Notes: generated from the letters alone by a model not told the origin. Positions 1-7,459 are shown, counted from the stretch's first letter. The stretch: DNA of 34,591 nt from Candidatus Peregrinibacteria bacterium (GCA_016188705.1 JACPHH010000009.1:56832-91422), one strand, 5' to 3'. Numbers and translations: made by a program.

Positions 1-54
1 CTGCGCGATTCCCCGAATATCGTAGGCCCGAAATATAAAAGGATTTATTTTCAT
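1..54 (-). CDS. Phosphomannomutase/phosphoglucomutase, N-terminus only (cut by window edge)
   Basis: Reading the minus strand from an ATG at 54 gives 18 codons that include FRAYDIRGIA, the N-terminal signature of alpha-D-phosphohexomutases of the ManB/AlgC group. These enzymes interconvert hexose 1- and 6-phosphates for cell-envelope sugars. The start ATG overlaps the TGA of the upstream nadM-like gene as ATGA, which implies translational coupling. Only the N-terminus lies in the window, so the catalytic serine and metal-binding loop cannot be checked. The assignment to this family is firm, but the choice between mannose and glucose substrate is open. Confidence 0.75.
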   Translation of the reverse strand, partial: MKINPFIFRAYDIRGIAQ

Positions 55-563
55 GTTTTTGTATGAATGGCTTGTATCCGTTCTATTCCATTGATTGACT
101 TGATGAATTTGGTTACTTCTTCCGGAAGATATTGTTCCCAATTTTTTTTTCGTTTCATGGCTTCCCGAACCTCGGTCGCGTTAATATTTTTCTTTTTTTC
201 AATAATTTCCACCGCGTGTTTATTATATTTTCGAAAGAGCATTTGGACGATAGACGAGCCGGAATAGACTTTTTCAAATGGAGGCAGAAGCATTTCAACG
301 TGTCTTACCCAAAGCCCGTAATTTTCAATATTGCGAATCGGAATAATCGCATAACGGCTTCGCGGTATTTTTTCCGCCGTGAGCGCGGCTTCGATCATTT
401 GATATCGTTCGCCCGCGGTAAATGGATTTTCTGGAATAAAATTACTTTCAGCGCTTCCTATGGCGATAAGAAGGTGATCGGTTTTCGGAAGAATTTGATG
501 AATGGCATCGAGGTGGCCGAGATGAAAAGGTTGGAATCGGCCAATGAAAAGTGCTCGTTTCAT
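51..563 (-). CDS. nadM: Nicotinamide-nucleotide adenylyltransferase (NadM-like)
   Basis: This 170-residue protein begins MKRALFIGRFQPFHLGH, the nucleotidyltransferase-fold start with the (H/T)xGH ATP-binding motif at about residues 14-17. A later NINATEVREAM segment corresponds to the ISxTxxR-type phosphate-binding motif. Length and motifs match the archaeal-type NadM family, which joins NMN or nicotinate mononucleotide to ATP in NAD synthesis. It sits between nadE (4-bp ATGA overlap at 560-563) and a phosphohexomutase (ATGA overlap at 51-54), so the three are very likely co-translated. Pairing with nadE suggests that nicotinate mononucleotide, giving deamido-NAD, is the physiological substrate; that is inference. 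Other cytidylyltransferase-like enzymes share the fold, but GRFQPFHLGH and the neighbour make NadM the best call. Confidence 0.85.
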   Translation of the reverse strand: MKRALFIGRFQPFHLGHLDAIHQILPKTDHLLIAIGSAESNFIPENPFTAGERYQMIEAALTAEKIPRSRYAIIPIRNIENYGLWVRHVEMLLPPFEKVYSGSSIVQMLFRKYNKHAVEIIEKKKNINATEVREAMKRKKNWEQYLPEEVTKFIKSINGIERIQAIHTKT

Positions 564-1495
564 ATATGCACGTTTATGATCGGTGGCATTTCACGTTTGT
601 GTTTATTCATAGCCATGAGTCGCGCCACTCGATGGACAATTGAAGGATTGATTCCTCGATCAATCAGGTCTTCCACGGTTTTTCCTTCTTCAAATTTTCT
701 CAAAATGTGATCGAGTTCGTTGTACGACGCGCCGAGATCTTCTTCATCCGTGTGGTTTGGTTTGAGTTCAGCGGATGGTTTTTTATTGAGAAGAATGTCG
801 GAAAATTGCAAAAATCGCGCGAGATCGTAAACTTCTGTTTTGTAGAGATCGCCAATAACCTCGATGTCCGCGGCGAGATCACCGTATTTTGTGCCGTAGC
901 CCAGGAGAATTTCACTTTTATTTGAAGTTCCCAGTACGATTCCATGAAACGTGTTTGCCAGATTGTAGAGCATGGTGGCCCGAATTCGCGCCTTGGTATT
1001 CATTTGAGCGAGATCGCTTGGTTTCCAGGAAACAATTTTGTAATCGATTATAAGAGTGTTAATCGGTTGATAGAAGACTTTTATGCCAAGAAAACGGCCT
1101 AGTTCCCTCGCGTGATCGATGTTTTCTTTTGCCGTAAGTCCGACTTCCGGCATAATGGCCGCAATGATATTTTCGGCTCCGAGAGCGTCTACGGCGAGTT
1201 TCGCCGTGAGGCAGGAATCGATTCCGCCACTTAAACCAATAATACCGTTTTGAAGATTATTTTTGAGAAAATAATTCCGCAGTTCTCCAAGAATCGTTTC
1301 GTAGACTTTTGCCATTTCGCTGATATTTTTTCCCTTTTTTTTCATTTCTCTTGGCGTTTCTGAAAGTGTCGGAGTTTTTGGAATCGGTTTTTTTGTGACA
1401 GTTTTTTCTTTTGTTTCTGTATTGTCGGAAAGACGAAATGTCGCGTTCTGTCCGAAACCGATCTCTTTTTTATTAAAGAGTGGAAGCTGGTCCAT
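560..1495 (-). CDS. nadE: NH3-dependent NAD+ synthetase
   Basis: This protein of 311 residues makes NAD from deamido-NAD, ATP and ammonia. The P-loop of the PP-ATPase fold is visible as SGGIDS at residues 89-94. The family motif LGTSNKSEILLGYGTKYGD follows in the middle and leads into DLYKTEVYDLARFL. There is no N-terminal glutaminase (CN-hydrolase) domain, so the enzyme should use free ammonia. About 60 residues before the core are Lys/Thr/Pro-rich and not part of the usual domain; they look disordered. An internal Met at about residue 61 could be an alternative start. The stop overlaps the next gene, and smpB ends 10 bp upstream, making an smpB-nadE-nadM-pmm transcription unit. Confidence 0.93.
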   Translation of the reverse strand: MDQLPLFNKKEIGFGQNATFRLSDNTETKEKTVTKKPIPKTPTLSETPREMKKKGKNISEMAKVYETILGELRNYFLKNNLQNGIIGLSGGIDSCLTAKLAVDALGAENIIAAIMPEVGLTAKENIDHARELGRFLGIKVFYQPINTLIIDYKIVSWKPSDLAQMNTKARIRATMLYNLANTFHGIVLGTSNKSEILLGYGTKYGDLAADIEVIGDLYKTEVYDLARFLQFSDILLNKKPSAELKPNHTDEEDLGASYNELDHILRKFEEGKTVEDLIDRGINPSIVHRVARLMAMNKHKREMPPIINVHI

Positions 1496-1505
1496 GGTTT
1501 GATTT

Positions 1506-1955
1506 TTAGCGGCTAAAACGTTTGAGTGATTTTTTGATTTCGAGTTCCTCTGCTTTTTTCTTCAATACATCTCTTTTGTCGTGGCCTTTTTTGCCTCGGC
1601 AAAGACCGATAATGATTTTTATACGATTGTTTTTTATAATCACTTCAAGCGGAATAATAGTAATGCCTTTCTGGTTGAGTTGTAAAGCGAATTTCTCGAT
1701 TTCTCTCTTGTTTAAGAGGAGTTTTCTTCGTTTTTTCGGGTCATAATCAGCGTCGGACGCAAAGGCGTATTTGCCAATATGGACATTTTCTAGAAAAGTT
1801 TCACCATTTTGGATGGATATATAGCCGCCTTTTAGATTGACAAGATTTGTTCTGATGGCTTTTACTTCGGCTCCGCTGAGGATTATTCCCGCTTCTGCTT
1901 TCTCGAGTATTTCGTAGTGAAAAAGCGCTTTCTTGTTTTGTGTGATAATTTTCAT
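1506..1955 (-). CDS. smpB: SsrA (tmRNA)-binding protein
   Basis: This 149-residue protein matches SmpB along its length: HYEILEKAEAGIILSGAEVKAIR near the N-terminus, then LKGGYISI and ENVHIGKY. The tail is basic and contains GKKGHDKRDVLKKK. SmpB binds tmRNA and delivers it to stalled ribosomes in trans-translation. The ATG at 1955 is followed by the conserved N-terminal region, so this start is sound. The bases immediately upstream (1956-2020) are one arm of a PalA repeat, so the promoter or leader of the smpB-nadE-nadM operon has been replaced by, or built from, repeat sequence. No tmRNA gene was recognised in the window. Confidence 0.95.
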   Translation of the reverse strand: MKIITQNKKALFHYEILEKAEAGIILSGAEVKAIRTNLVNLKGGYISIQNGETFLENVHIGKYAFASDADYDPKKRRKLLLNKREIEKFALQLNQKGITIIPLEVIIKNNRIKIIIGLCRGKKGHDKRDVLKKKAEELEIKKSLKRFSR

Positions 1956-2020
1956 TTTTTACATTTTTCGCTCGAAATGGTAAAATTTCGTTAAAAAGTT
2001 ACGTTTTTCAGAGGTTCCTT
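1956..2020. repeat. PalA element, right arm, abutting smpB start
   Basis: Bases 1956-2020 closely match the right arm of the full PalA copy at about 20552-20616, including CATTTTTCGCTCG, ATGGTAAAATTTCG and the terminus ACGTTTTTCAGAGG. The left arm is missing. A degenerate stretch from 2040 to 2140 contains further pieces resembling the same arm, and a PalA left terminus (GAAACCTCTGAAAAA) lies at about 2153-2170. The whole smpB-SLH intergenic region therefore appears to be layered repeat remnants. Confidence 0.7.
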
Positions 2021-2227
2021 GATATTATAACGATATGCTCGAAATGCTCGAAAAAATATTTTTTACCGTCATTGCGAATTTCGTAACAAAAATCTGTTTT
2101 TCATTTTTTCCGCGTAACTTTTTAATGACTAAGGTATTGTAACATATATTTTTGAAACCTCTGAAAAATGTCTTTTTGATCGTATTTTTTCAATTTTCAT
2201 AACAAAATCATTTTTTAACTTTTTTTT

Positions 2228-5161
2228 ATGATTCGACGCGTTTTATTTTTTATTTTTATAAGTTTTTTTTCGTTCGGCATGATTTTTTCGGTCCATGCCG
2301 AGTCCAATAATACGATTACTCAAGAGGGGACCGTTTTTAATGATGTCGTGAAAGAACATCCTTATGTTGACGCTGTTTCTTATTTAAGGGCGCAAGGCGT
2401 GATTCAGGGATATGCTGATGGAACTTTTATGCCGGACCAGACGATCAATCGCGCTGAGTTTTTGAAAATCGTCATGGGGACGCTCGATCCGAAAGCACAA
2501 GGTGAAAATTGTTTTTCGGACGTGAAAGAAGAGTGGTTCGCGAAGTATGTTTGCAGCGCTAAGGCCAAAGGTATTATTAGCGGTTATGAGGATGGCAGTT
2601 TTAAACCGGATCGTAATATTTTTTTTGTTGAAGCGAGCAAGATTGTGAGTAAAGCTTTCGCGTTGTCTACTTCGGCAGGAAGCGGGCAGTGGTATACGCC
2701 TTTCGTGAAAGCATTGGAAAAGAAAAAAGCGATTCCCGTATCGATTGATTATATGGAAAAATCCGTGACGCGTTCGGAAATGGCTGAGATGGTTTATCGT
2801 TTGAAAGCAGGTAAGGTTACAAAGGCTTCAAAATCATTCGCGGCGCTTTCCAGCAAATTTCCGCAAATAAGTTCTTGCGATGAACTTCAGGAAAAATTAA
2901 AGACGGAAGATTATCGTCAGAATTATCGTTACGGAAGAGTGATGTACTCCATGGAAGAAGCGGCTCCATCTAATGCTTCGACGAGTTTTGAGAAATCCGT
3001 TTCAGCAGGAAGCGAAGACTCTGCTTCAAGTTATTCTCAAACCAATACGCAGGTTGAGGGAGTGGATGAATCAGATATCATTAAAAATGATGGCAAGTAT
3101 ATTTATATGGTTGAAGGGAAAACCGCGCGTATTTTTGAAGCCTATCCTCCTGAAAGTTTGACTGCTTTTGATCCGCTTTCGTTTCCCGACCCGCAATTTA
3201 CTCCTCAAGAATTGTATATTTCCGACGGGAAGCTTGTGATTATTGGCACTACCTATTTTAGGGAATCGAATCAAAGCTCGGAAAAAATAGCTCCATGGGG
3301 TTTCGCGCCCTATCAAAGTCGAACTAAAATATACGTCTATGACGTGGCTAATCCTTCAACTCCTTCTCTTGTTCGAGAGTCGGAATTTGACGGTAATTTT
3401 GTTTCTTCGAGGAGAATCAAGAATCATGTCTATCTCGTTACCAGCGTTTATCCATCGTATTATATTTTAAAGGATCATCCCATTGAAGATGTTATTCCTC
3501 AGTATAAGGATTCATTAACTGGTGTTTCGGGACAGGTTGCCACTTGTTCGGATATTTCCTATTTTCCGCGTTATCAGTCTCCGTCTTTTTTAGTGGTCGC
3601 GGGTATTCCGCTTGATTCAACTGAAGGTAGTACCATAGAGCGAGAAGTGTATATGGGAGCTTCGGCGAATACCGTGTACAGTTCTCTTGAAAATTTGTAC
3701 GTTTCTTTGCCTGAATATAATTATGATGAAAATGTTCGTTATGACATGTTCGCGCCGTCGGTCATGGAGGCTTCGACGTCGATTTATCAGTTTAAACTTG
3801 TCGATGGGAAGATACGTTTTTCAGGTCGCGGTCAGGTTTCCGGCACGGTGCTTAATCAATTTTCCATGGATGAGAATGGAGACGATTTCCGCATCGCCAC
3901 AACGACGCGTGAAGGTTGGAGCATGCGTGGTAATACTTTAAAAAATCATCTTTTTATTTTAGATCGGAATAATCTTGAGACCATTCGTGGAAAAATTGAA
4001 AATATCGCTCCGGGCGAACAAATTTATTCCGTTCGTTTTGTTGGAAACCGCGCTTACATGGTGACTTTTAAAAACACGGATCCTTTTTTCGTTATTGATG
4101 TTTCTGACGGCGCGCAGCCGAAAATTCTTGGAAAGCTCAAAATTCCTGGCTTCAGTGATTATCTCCATCCCTATGACGAAAATCATATTATTGGCTTTGG
4201 GAAAGAGGCGGTTGATTCTCTTTCAACAACGGAAGGAGTTGAATTTGAAACAACAATACAAGAGTCGAATTTCGCGTGGTATCAGGGTATGAAAATGGCT
4301 GTTTTCGACGTTACTGACGTGTCGAATCCCAAGGAAATGTTTAAGGAAGTTATTGGTGATCGCGGTACTACTAGCGAACTTTTGTATAATCATAAAGCTC
4401 TTCTTTTTGATAAGGCTAAAGGCCTTCTTGCTTTTCCTTTAACGGTTGCTGAAATTAAGGATAAAACTTCGCATACGGGAAGTGAATATGGAATTCCTAC
4501 GTTTGTCGGGGCTTATGTTTATAAACTTGATCTCACTGATGGATTTACGTTGCGCGGTAAAATTACGCATTTTGATGCGTCTTATAATTATCGTTATGCG
4601 TCTTATAATTATCCTTTTCAAAAGGTTATCGGACGCGTGCTTTATTTGGGTGATTACCTTTATACGGTTTCGCATGGAATGATTAAAGCCAATCGCCTCA
4701 ATGACCTTGGTCAGGTCAGCGCGCTCCAATGGGAAGTGGTTGATGATCCTTGGATTGGCTACCCTGGTATAGATTCAACAAGTATAGACTCAACAAGCGC
4801 AATAATGACAACAGACACCAACAATACGTTAAGAAATAACGATGTAAAAGCCTTACTTGACGCGATTTCTGAATATTCCATTGATAACAGTGGCGCTTTG
4901 CCTTCTAGCATTCCTTCTACTGAAAACGGTCAAGTGGCAGCGGTTATTGGAAATGATGCAAGTAAAGGACAGGCTGATTTTTGTTCTGAATTGGTTCCAA
5001 CGTATATAGCGGCTATGCCTTTTGATCCAACGGCTGAAGGAGCACATTATACTGATTGTTCCGATTATAATACGGGTTATACCGTTATTAGTATCGATAA
5101 TCGCGTTACCATAGCCGCGCCTTCAGCTGATTCCGGTGAAACAATCAACGTAACGAGGTAA
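2228..5161 (+). CDS. Secreted SLH-domain / beta-propeller surface protein with pilin-like C-terminal tail
   Basis: This 977-residue protein has a signal peptide (hydrophobic residues 5-20, probable cleavage after VHA at 22-24). Two clear S-layer homology domains follow at about 37-86 and 96-144 (GYADGTFMPD and GYEDGSFKPD cores), with a weaker third at about 154-192. SLH domains anchor proteins to cell-wall polymers. From about residue 275 (VEGVDESDIIKNDGKYIY) to about 850 it matches the 'beta propeller domain' secreted family. The last 115 residues (about 860-977) look like the globular part of a type IV pilin/pseudopilin: NNDVKALLDAISEYSIDN, later paired Cys and GYTVIS. The hydrophobic pilin helix is absent, so this tail is a fusion, not a pilin. 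The ATG follows a T8 tract and the gene stands alone. It is probably a structural or binding protein of the cell surface; the ligand is unknown. Confidence 0.85.
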   Translation: MIRRVLFFIFISFFSFGMIFSVHAESNNTITQEGTVFNDVVKEHPYVDAVSYLRAQGVIQGYADGTFMPDQTINRAEFLKIVMGTLDPKAQGENCFSDVKEEWFAKYVCSAKAKGIISGYEDGSFKPDRNIFFVEASKIVSKAFALSTSAGSGQWYTPFVKALEKKKAIPVSIDYMEKSVTRSEMAEMVYRLKAGKVTKASKSFAALSSKFPQISSCDELQEKLKTEDYRQNYRYGRVMYSMEEAAPSNASTSFEKSVSAGSEDSASSYSQTNTQVEGVDESDIIKNDGKYIYMVEGKTARIFEAYPPESLTAFDPLSFPDPQFTPQELYISDGKLVIIGTTYFRESNQSSEKIAPWGFAPYQSRTKIYVYDVANPSTPSLVRESEFDGNFVSSRRIKNHVYLVTSVYPSYYILKDHPIEDVIPQYKDSLTGVSGQVATCSDISYFPRYQSPSFLVVAGIPLDSTEGSTIEREVYMGASANTVYSSLENLYVSLPEYNYDENVRYDMFAPSVMEASTSIYQFKLVDGKIRFSGRGQVSGTVLNQFSMDENGDDFRIATTTREGWSMRGNTLKNHLFILDRNNLETIRGKIENIAPGEQIYSVRFVGNRAYMVTFKNTDPFFVIDVSDGAQPKILGKLKIPGFSDYLHPYDENHIIGFGKEAVDSLSTTEGVEFETTIQESNFAWYQGMKMAVFDVTDVSNPKEMFKEVIGDRGTTSELLYNHKALLFDKAKGLLAFPLTVAEIKDKTSHTGSEYGIPTFVGAYVYKLDLTDGFTLRGKITHFDASYNYRYASYNYPFQKVIGRVLYLGDYLYTVSHGMIKANRLNDLGQVSALQWEVVDDPWIGYPGIDSTSIDSTSAIMTTDTNNTLRNNDVKALLDAISEYSIDNSGALPSSIPSTENGQVAAVIGNDASKGQADFCSELVPTYIAAMPFDPTAEGAHYTDCSDYNTGYTVISIDNRVTIAAPSADSGETINVTR

Positions 5162-5165
5162 TCTG

Positions 5166-5271
5166 GGATCATATGCAAATTATTTTAAAATACAAGTACA
5201 TATCGCTGGCAGGCGGGAGTTCGTAGATTGGATACTCGACCAGATTAAAAGGGCGAAAAAGCGTATGATCC
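5166..5271. repeat. PalC element, internally deleted copy
   Basis: The element begins GGATCATATGC four bases after the SLH-protein stop and ends GCGTATGATCC, forming 11-bp near-perfect terminal inverted repeats. It contains the family core CATATCGCTGG-AGGCGGG and GGATACTCG, which also occur at 26373-26581. It is about half the length of that copy, so the middle and the second GC-rich arm appear deleted. Its position suggests it may also act as a transcript 3'-end structure. Confidence 0.7.
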
Positions 5272-5310
5272 TCTGCGCGCCTATTTTAAAAGGTTTTTTA
5301 GGATTTTGAC

Positions 5311-5339
5311 TTGAAAGAGGCCATTTTTTAGATTACAAT
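5311..5339 (+). promoter_or_regulatory. Predicted promoter for rpmB
   Basis: TTGAAA at 5311-5316 and TACAAT at 5334-5339 are separated by 17 bp, about 30 bp upstream of the rpmB ATG. This fits a housekeeping sigma promoter. Based on sequence match only. Confidence 0.45.
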
Positions 5340-5371
5340 TCACTTCGCTTTTAGTATTTTCAATTTTTTTT

Positions 5372-5566
5372 ATGGCAAAAGTGTGTGAAAATTGCGGGAA
5401 AAAGCCTTCAGTTGGGCATAACGTCAGTCATTCGAATAGAAAGACGCTGCGAAGGTTTTTGCCGCATCTTATTAAAACTCGCATGTATGACGCTCGAGCA
5501 AAAAAATTTAACTTAGTGAAGGTTTGCGCGAAATGTTTGAAGACTCTTGTAAAAAAAATGGCATAA
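5372..5566 (+). CDS. rpmB: 50S ribosomal protein L28
   Basis: This 64-residue protein starts [22 protein letters not shown], the standard L28 N-terminus, and continues with RRFLPHL and a basic C-terminus. Two Cys pairs (CENC and CAKC) mark it as a zinc-binding L28 variant. It is a structural protein of the large ribosomal subunit. The ATG follows eight T residues with no Shine-Dalgarno sequence, like several other genes here. It is monocistronic; a palindromic element (PalD) follows 68 bp downstream. Confidence 0.95.
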   Translation: MAKVCENCGKKPSVGHNVSHSNRKTLRRFLPHLIKTRMYDARAKKFNLVKVCAKCLKTLVKKMA

Positions 5567-5634
5567 AGACCAGTTTTTGTTTGTACAAAGCAGGTTTGCT
5601 TATTGTTTTGTTTGAGAAATTATTTTAGGCACGT

Positions 5635-5790
5635 TAGGCAGTGTTCACATAAAATTTTTACAGATGGAAGAGACGTATTTTGTTCAGTTCAAGGAACGAC
5701 GACGAGAGTGTACCCAAAGGTACATCGAGAAGGAGTGACGCAGAAATGGATAAAATACGTCTCTTCCCTTTGGGTTGTGAACACTGCCTA
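5635..5790. repeat. PalD element: 156-bp foldback with perfect 15-bp terminal inverted repeats
   Basis: The left end TAGGCAGTGTTCACA (5635-5649) is the exact reverse complement of the right end (5776-5790). A second inner inverted repeat, GGAAGAGACGTATTT at 5666-5680, pairs exactly with 5753-5767. Between them lies a small GTACC-CAAA-GGTAC hairpin. The arrangement suggests a MITE, or a transcribed nested-hairpin RNA. No credible ORF is present. A solo terminus occurs at 8810-8824. Confidence 0.8.
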
Positions 5791-5828
5791 GTATAATTTA
5801 TGGTCGTTCAGGCGATCTTGATTTTTTA

Positions 5829-5918
5829 GGAGAGATGGCCGAGTGGCTTAAGGCGCACGCTTGGAAAGCGTGTTTACTCGAAAGAGTAACGTGGGTTCGA
5901 ATCCCACTCTCTCCGCCA
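5829..5918 (+). tRNA. tRNA-Ser (anticodon GGA)
   Basis: A complete class II tRNA: acceptor GGAGAGA pairs with TCTCTCC, the anticodon loop is TTGGAAA (GGA, reads UCC/UCU), and there is a long variable arm and a GGTTCGAATCC T arm. The discriminator is G and CCA is encoded at 5916-5918. It is 90 nt long. Confidence 0.95.
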
Positions 5919-6063
5919 GTTGGAACGAATTTACTCAATATGTTTTTGAAAGACTGGATGGAAAATGAAGTTTTGTGGGAGTTTTTTTAAAAGCTACGGC
6001 GAGACAAGGAAGGCGTTTAGGGGGAAATATAGGCGATTAATGAGTATATTTGTATATTTTTGG

Positions 6064-6094
6064 GTAGATTTAGTGTATAATTGTGTAGATTTAG
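6064..6094 (+). promoter_or_regulatory. Promoter -10 flanked by 21-bp-spaced direct repeats upstream of the HTH-ATPase gene
   Basis: GTAGATTTAG occurs at 6064-6073 and again at 6085-6094, exactly two helical turns apart, with a consensus TATAAT (6076-6081) between them. A regulator bound to both repeats would cover the core promoter. The downstream gene begins with a MerR-type HTH, so autoregulation is an obvious hypothesis. No clear -35 hexamer is visible, which would fit an activator- or alternative-sigma-dependent promoter. Confidence 0.5.
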
Positions 6095-6115
6095 ATAGCA
6101 TGATATTATATAAAC

Positions 6116-6835
6116 ATGGAAGAAAAATTGTTTACGATTAGCCAAGCGGCTGAATATCTTAGGGTTTCCTTGAATACTCTACGCCGTTGGGACGAAAACG
6201 GTAAATTAGTAGCGATTAAAAAAGAAGGGGGAACCCATCGTTATTATCGTGAAAACGATTTGGAAATATTTTCTAGCGATCTCATGAAATTTGCTTCGGG
6301 ATGGATTCAAGACGGAGTTGAATTTCCGGGTACATTTTATTGCCCAACAAGTTCAATTTTTAACGCAAGATTGATGAAAATGCAGAATACCTTGATGCAG
6401 AAGCCGGGTTTTGAAAAATTGTATTCTTTGATTGTTTTGATTACAGGAGAAATTGGTGATAATTCATTTGCTCATAATTTAGGGAAGTGGCCGGATACTG
6501 CGGGAATCTTTTTCGGTTATAATCTTGAAAAACGAATTATCGTTCTTGCCGATAGAGGATTGGGTATTTTAGAAACATTGCGACAAGTTCGGCCGAAACT
6601 TTCAAATCATGTGGATGCGGTAAGAGTGGCATTTACGGAATTTGTTTCCGGACGCGCGCCTGAAAAGCGCGGTAATGGACTTAAACTTGTTCGGGAAGTG
6701 ATTATGGAGTGGCCAATCTATTTATTTTATATCAGCGGCGACGCGGAGGTGTGCATGAAAGGACATAATAAAATATTTCGCGTTACGCGCGGTCAGCGTA
6801 TCGTGCGGGGATGTTTTGCAAAAATAGAATTCTAA
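6116..6835 (+). CDS. MerR/excisionase-type HTH fused to a GHKL (histidine-kinase-like) ATPase domain
   Basis: This 239-residue protein starts with a winged helix of the MerR/excisionase type at residues 5-52 (FTISQAAEYLRVSLNTLRRW, then GGTHRYY). Residues about 100-225 have the layout of a GHKL ATPase: an N-box-like EIGDNSFAHN at 112-121, a G1-box-like DRGLG at 146-150, and a G2-box-like RGNG at 185-188. There is no histidine-phosphotransfer domain, so it resembles an anti-sigma-type serine kinase or a stand-alone ATPase rather than a sensor kinase. A STAS-like protein follows 23 bp downstream. By analogy with SpoIIAB/SpoIIAA the pair could be a switch in which ATPase state controls DNA binding. 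That role is inference; the domain calls come from visible motifs. Confidence 0.75.
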   Translation: MEEKLFTISQAAEYLRVSLNTLRRWDENGKLVAIKKEGGTHRYYRENDLEIFSSDLMKFASGWIQDGVEFPGTFYCPTSSIFNARLMKMQNTLMQKPGFEKLYSLIVLITGEIGDNSFAHNLGKWPDTAGIFFGYNLEKRIIVLADRGLGILETLRQVRPKLSNHVDAVRVAFTEFVSGRAPEKRGNGLKLVREVIMEWPIYLFYISGDAEVCMKGHNKIFRVTRGQRIVRGCFAKIEF

Positions 6836-6858
6836 TACATTTTAAAAAGTAAAAATAT

Positions 6859-7152
6859 ATGAAATTACAATTGGAAAAATTTGGTAAAACATTAATATCA
6901 CGGGAGTTGGGTAGTGAAGCTTTTAAGGCATTTCAGCCAACCTTGCACAAATTTTCCAAAAATGAAGAATTGGAAATAGATTTTTTTGGAGTATTAACAT
7001 TATCTCCGTCATGGGCTGATGAATTTTTAAGTCCACTACTTAATCAATTAGGGGACAAGTTGATACTTTTGTCGAGCGATAATCTTTCAGTAATTGCAAC
7101 GCTTAGAATTCTTCAGGAGGTTAATACAAGACTTTTTAGGATTAAATCCTGA
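6859..7152 (+). CDS. STAS-like protein (DUF4325-like)
   Basis: This 97-residue protein has the pattern of the DUF4325 STAS-like family. A strand ELEIDFFGVLTLSPSWADEF at residues 37-56 lines up with the segment of SpoIIAA-type STAS domains that carries the phosphorylated serine; Ser49 and Ser51 are the candidates here. DUF4325 proteins are typically encoded beside ATP-binding GHKL proteins, and this one follows such a gene by 23 bp, so the two probably interact. The C-terminus is short. Removing one T from the T5 at 7133-7137 would extend it by about 25 residues (continuing GLNPEFYERIKNKK), so a +1 shift or indel is possible. The ATG is unambiguous. Confidence 0.7.
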   Translation: MKLQLEKFGKTLISRELGSEAFKAFQPTLHKFSKNEELEIDFFGVLTLSPSWADEFLSPLLNQLGDKLILLSSDNLSVIATLRILQEVNTRLFRIKS

Positions 7153-7168
7153 ATTTTATGAACGAATC

Positions 7169-7200
7169 AAAAACAAAAAGAGTTTTTGGATTTTGTTTTG
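7169..7200 (+). terminator. Weak A/T-rich hairpin after the STAS-like gene
   Basis: AAAACAAAA at about 7170-7178 pairs with TTTTGTTTT at 7191-7199. The stem is almost purely A/T, so its terminator function is doubtful. The same bases would be coding if the +1 extension of the STAS-like gene is real. Confidence 0.25.
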
Positions 7201-7233
7201 TCTAAATATGAAGAAAAAAACGTGAAAGAGTTT

Positions 7234-7399
7234 AGGAAACCCTGATAAATATGCTTACTACTGCAAATTACAAAATTCGGCTGCAAACGCTTCAGACCTC
7301 CTTACCGTATCTTCTTCTGATACGGCTTCGTCGGTCATTCAGCGTTTTCGCTCGAATTTTGCAATTTTCGTAACGAAATCATATTTATCAGGGTTTCCT
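7234..7399. repeat. PalB element, full copy
   Basis: This 166-bp imperfect palindrome has terminal inverted repeats AGGAAACCCTGATAAATATG and its complement at 7380-7399. Internal landmarks are CTACTGCAAATTAC, TTCGGCTGCAAACGC, a central CGTATC...GATACG hairpin, and GTTTTCGCTCGAATTTTGC. A second copy lies at 11398-11563. It shares its internal layout with PalA, so PalA and PalB are sister families that differ mainly at their termini. It fills most of the 7153-7459 gap; no gene is seen there. Confidence 0.85.
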
Positions 7400-7459
7400 T
7401 TAATAAAGAAAAATTATCGATATTGCTTAAATTCATTTTATCAATCAAGATACGCAGGT

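Noticed and set aside
5635-5790. CRISPR array among the dispersed repeats
   Set aside because: Repeats are scattered, palindromic and unequal in spacing; no array of short identical repeats with spacers and no cas gene was found.
5603-5791. 62-residue open frame downstream of rpmB
   Set aside because: It lies almost entirely within the PalD foldback and its protein shows no domain or typical composition.
7133-7224. Possible +1 extension of the STAS-like gene (GLNPEFYERIKNKK...)
   Set aside because: Removing one T from a T5 run extends the protein plausibly, but there is no known motif in the extension, and the existing stop gives a reasonable STAS-domain length. Kept only as a note.
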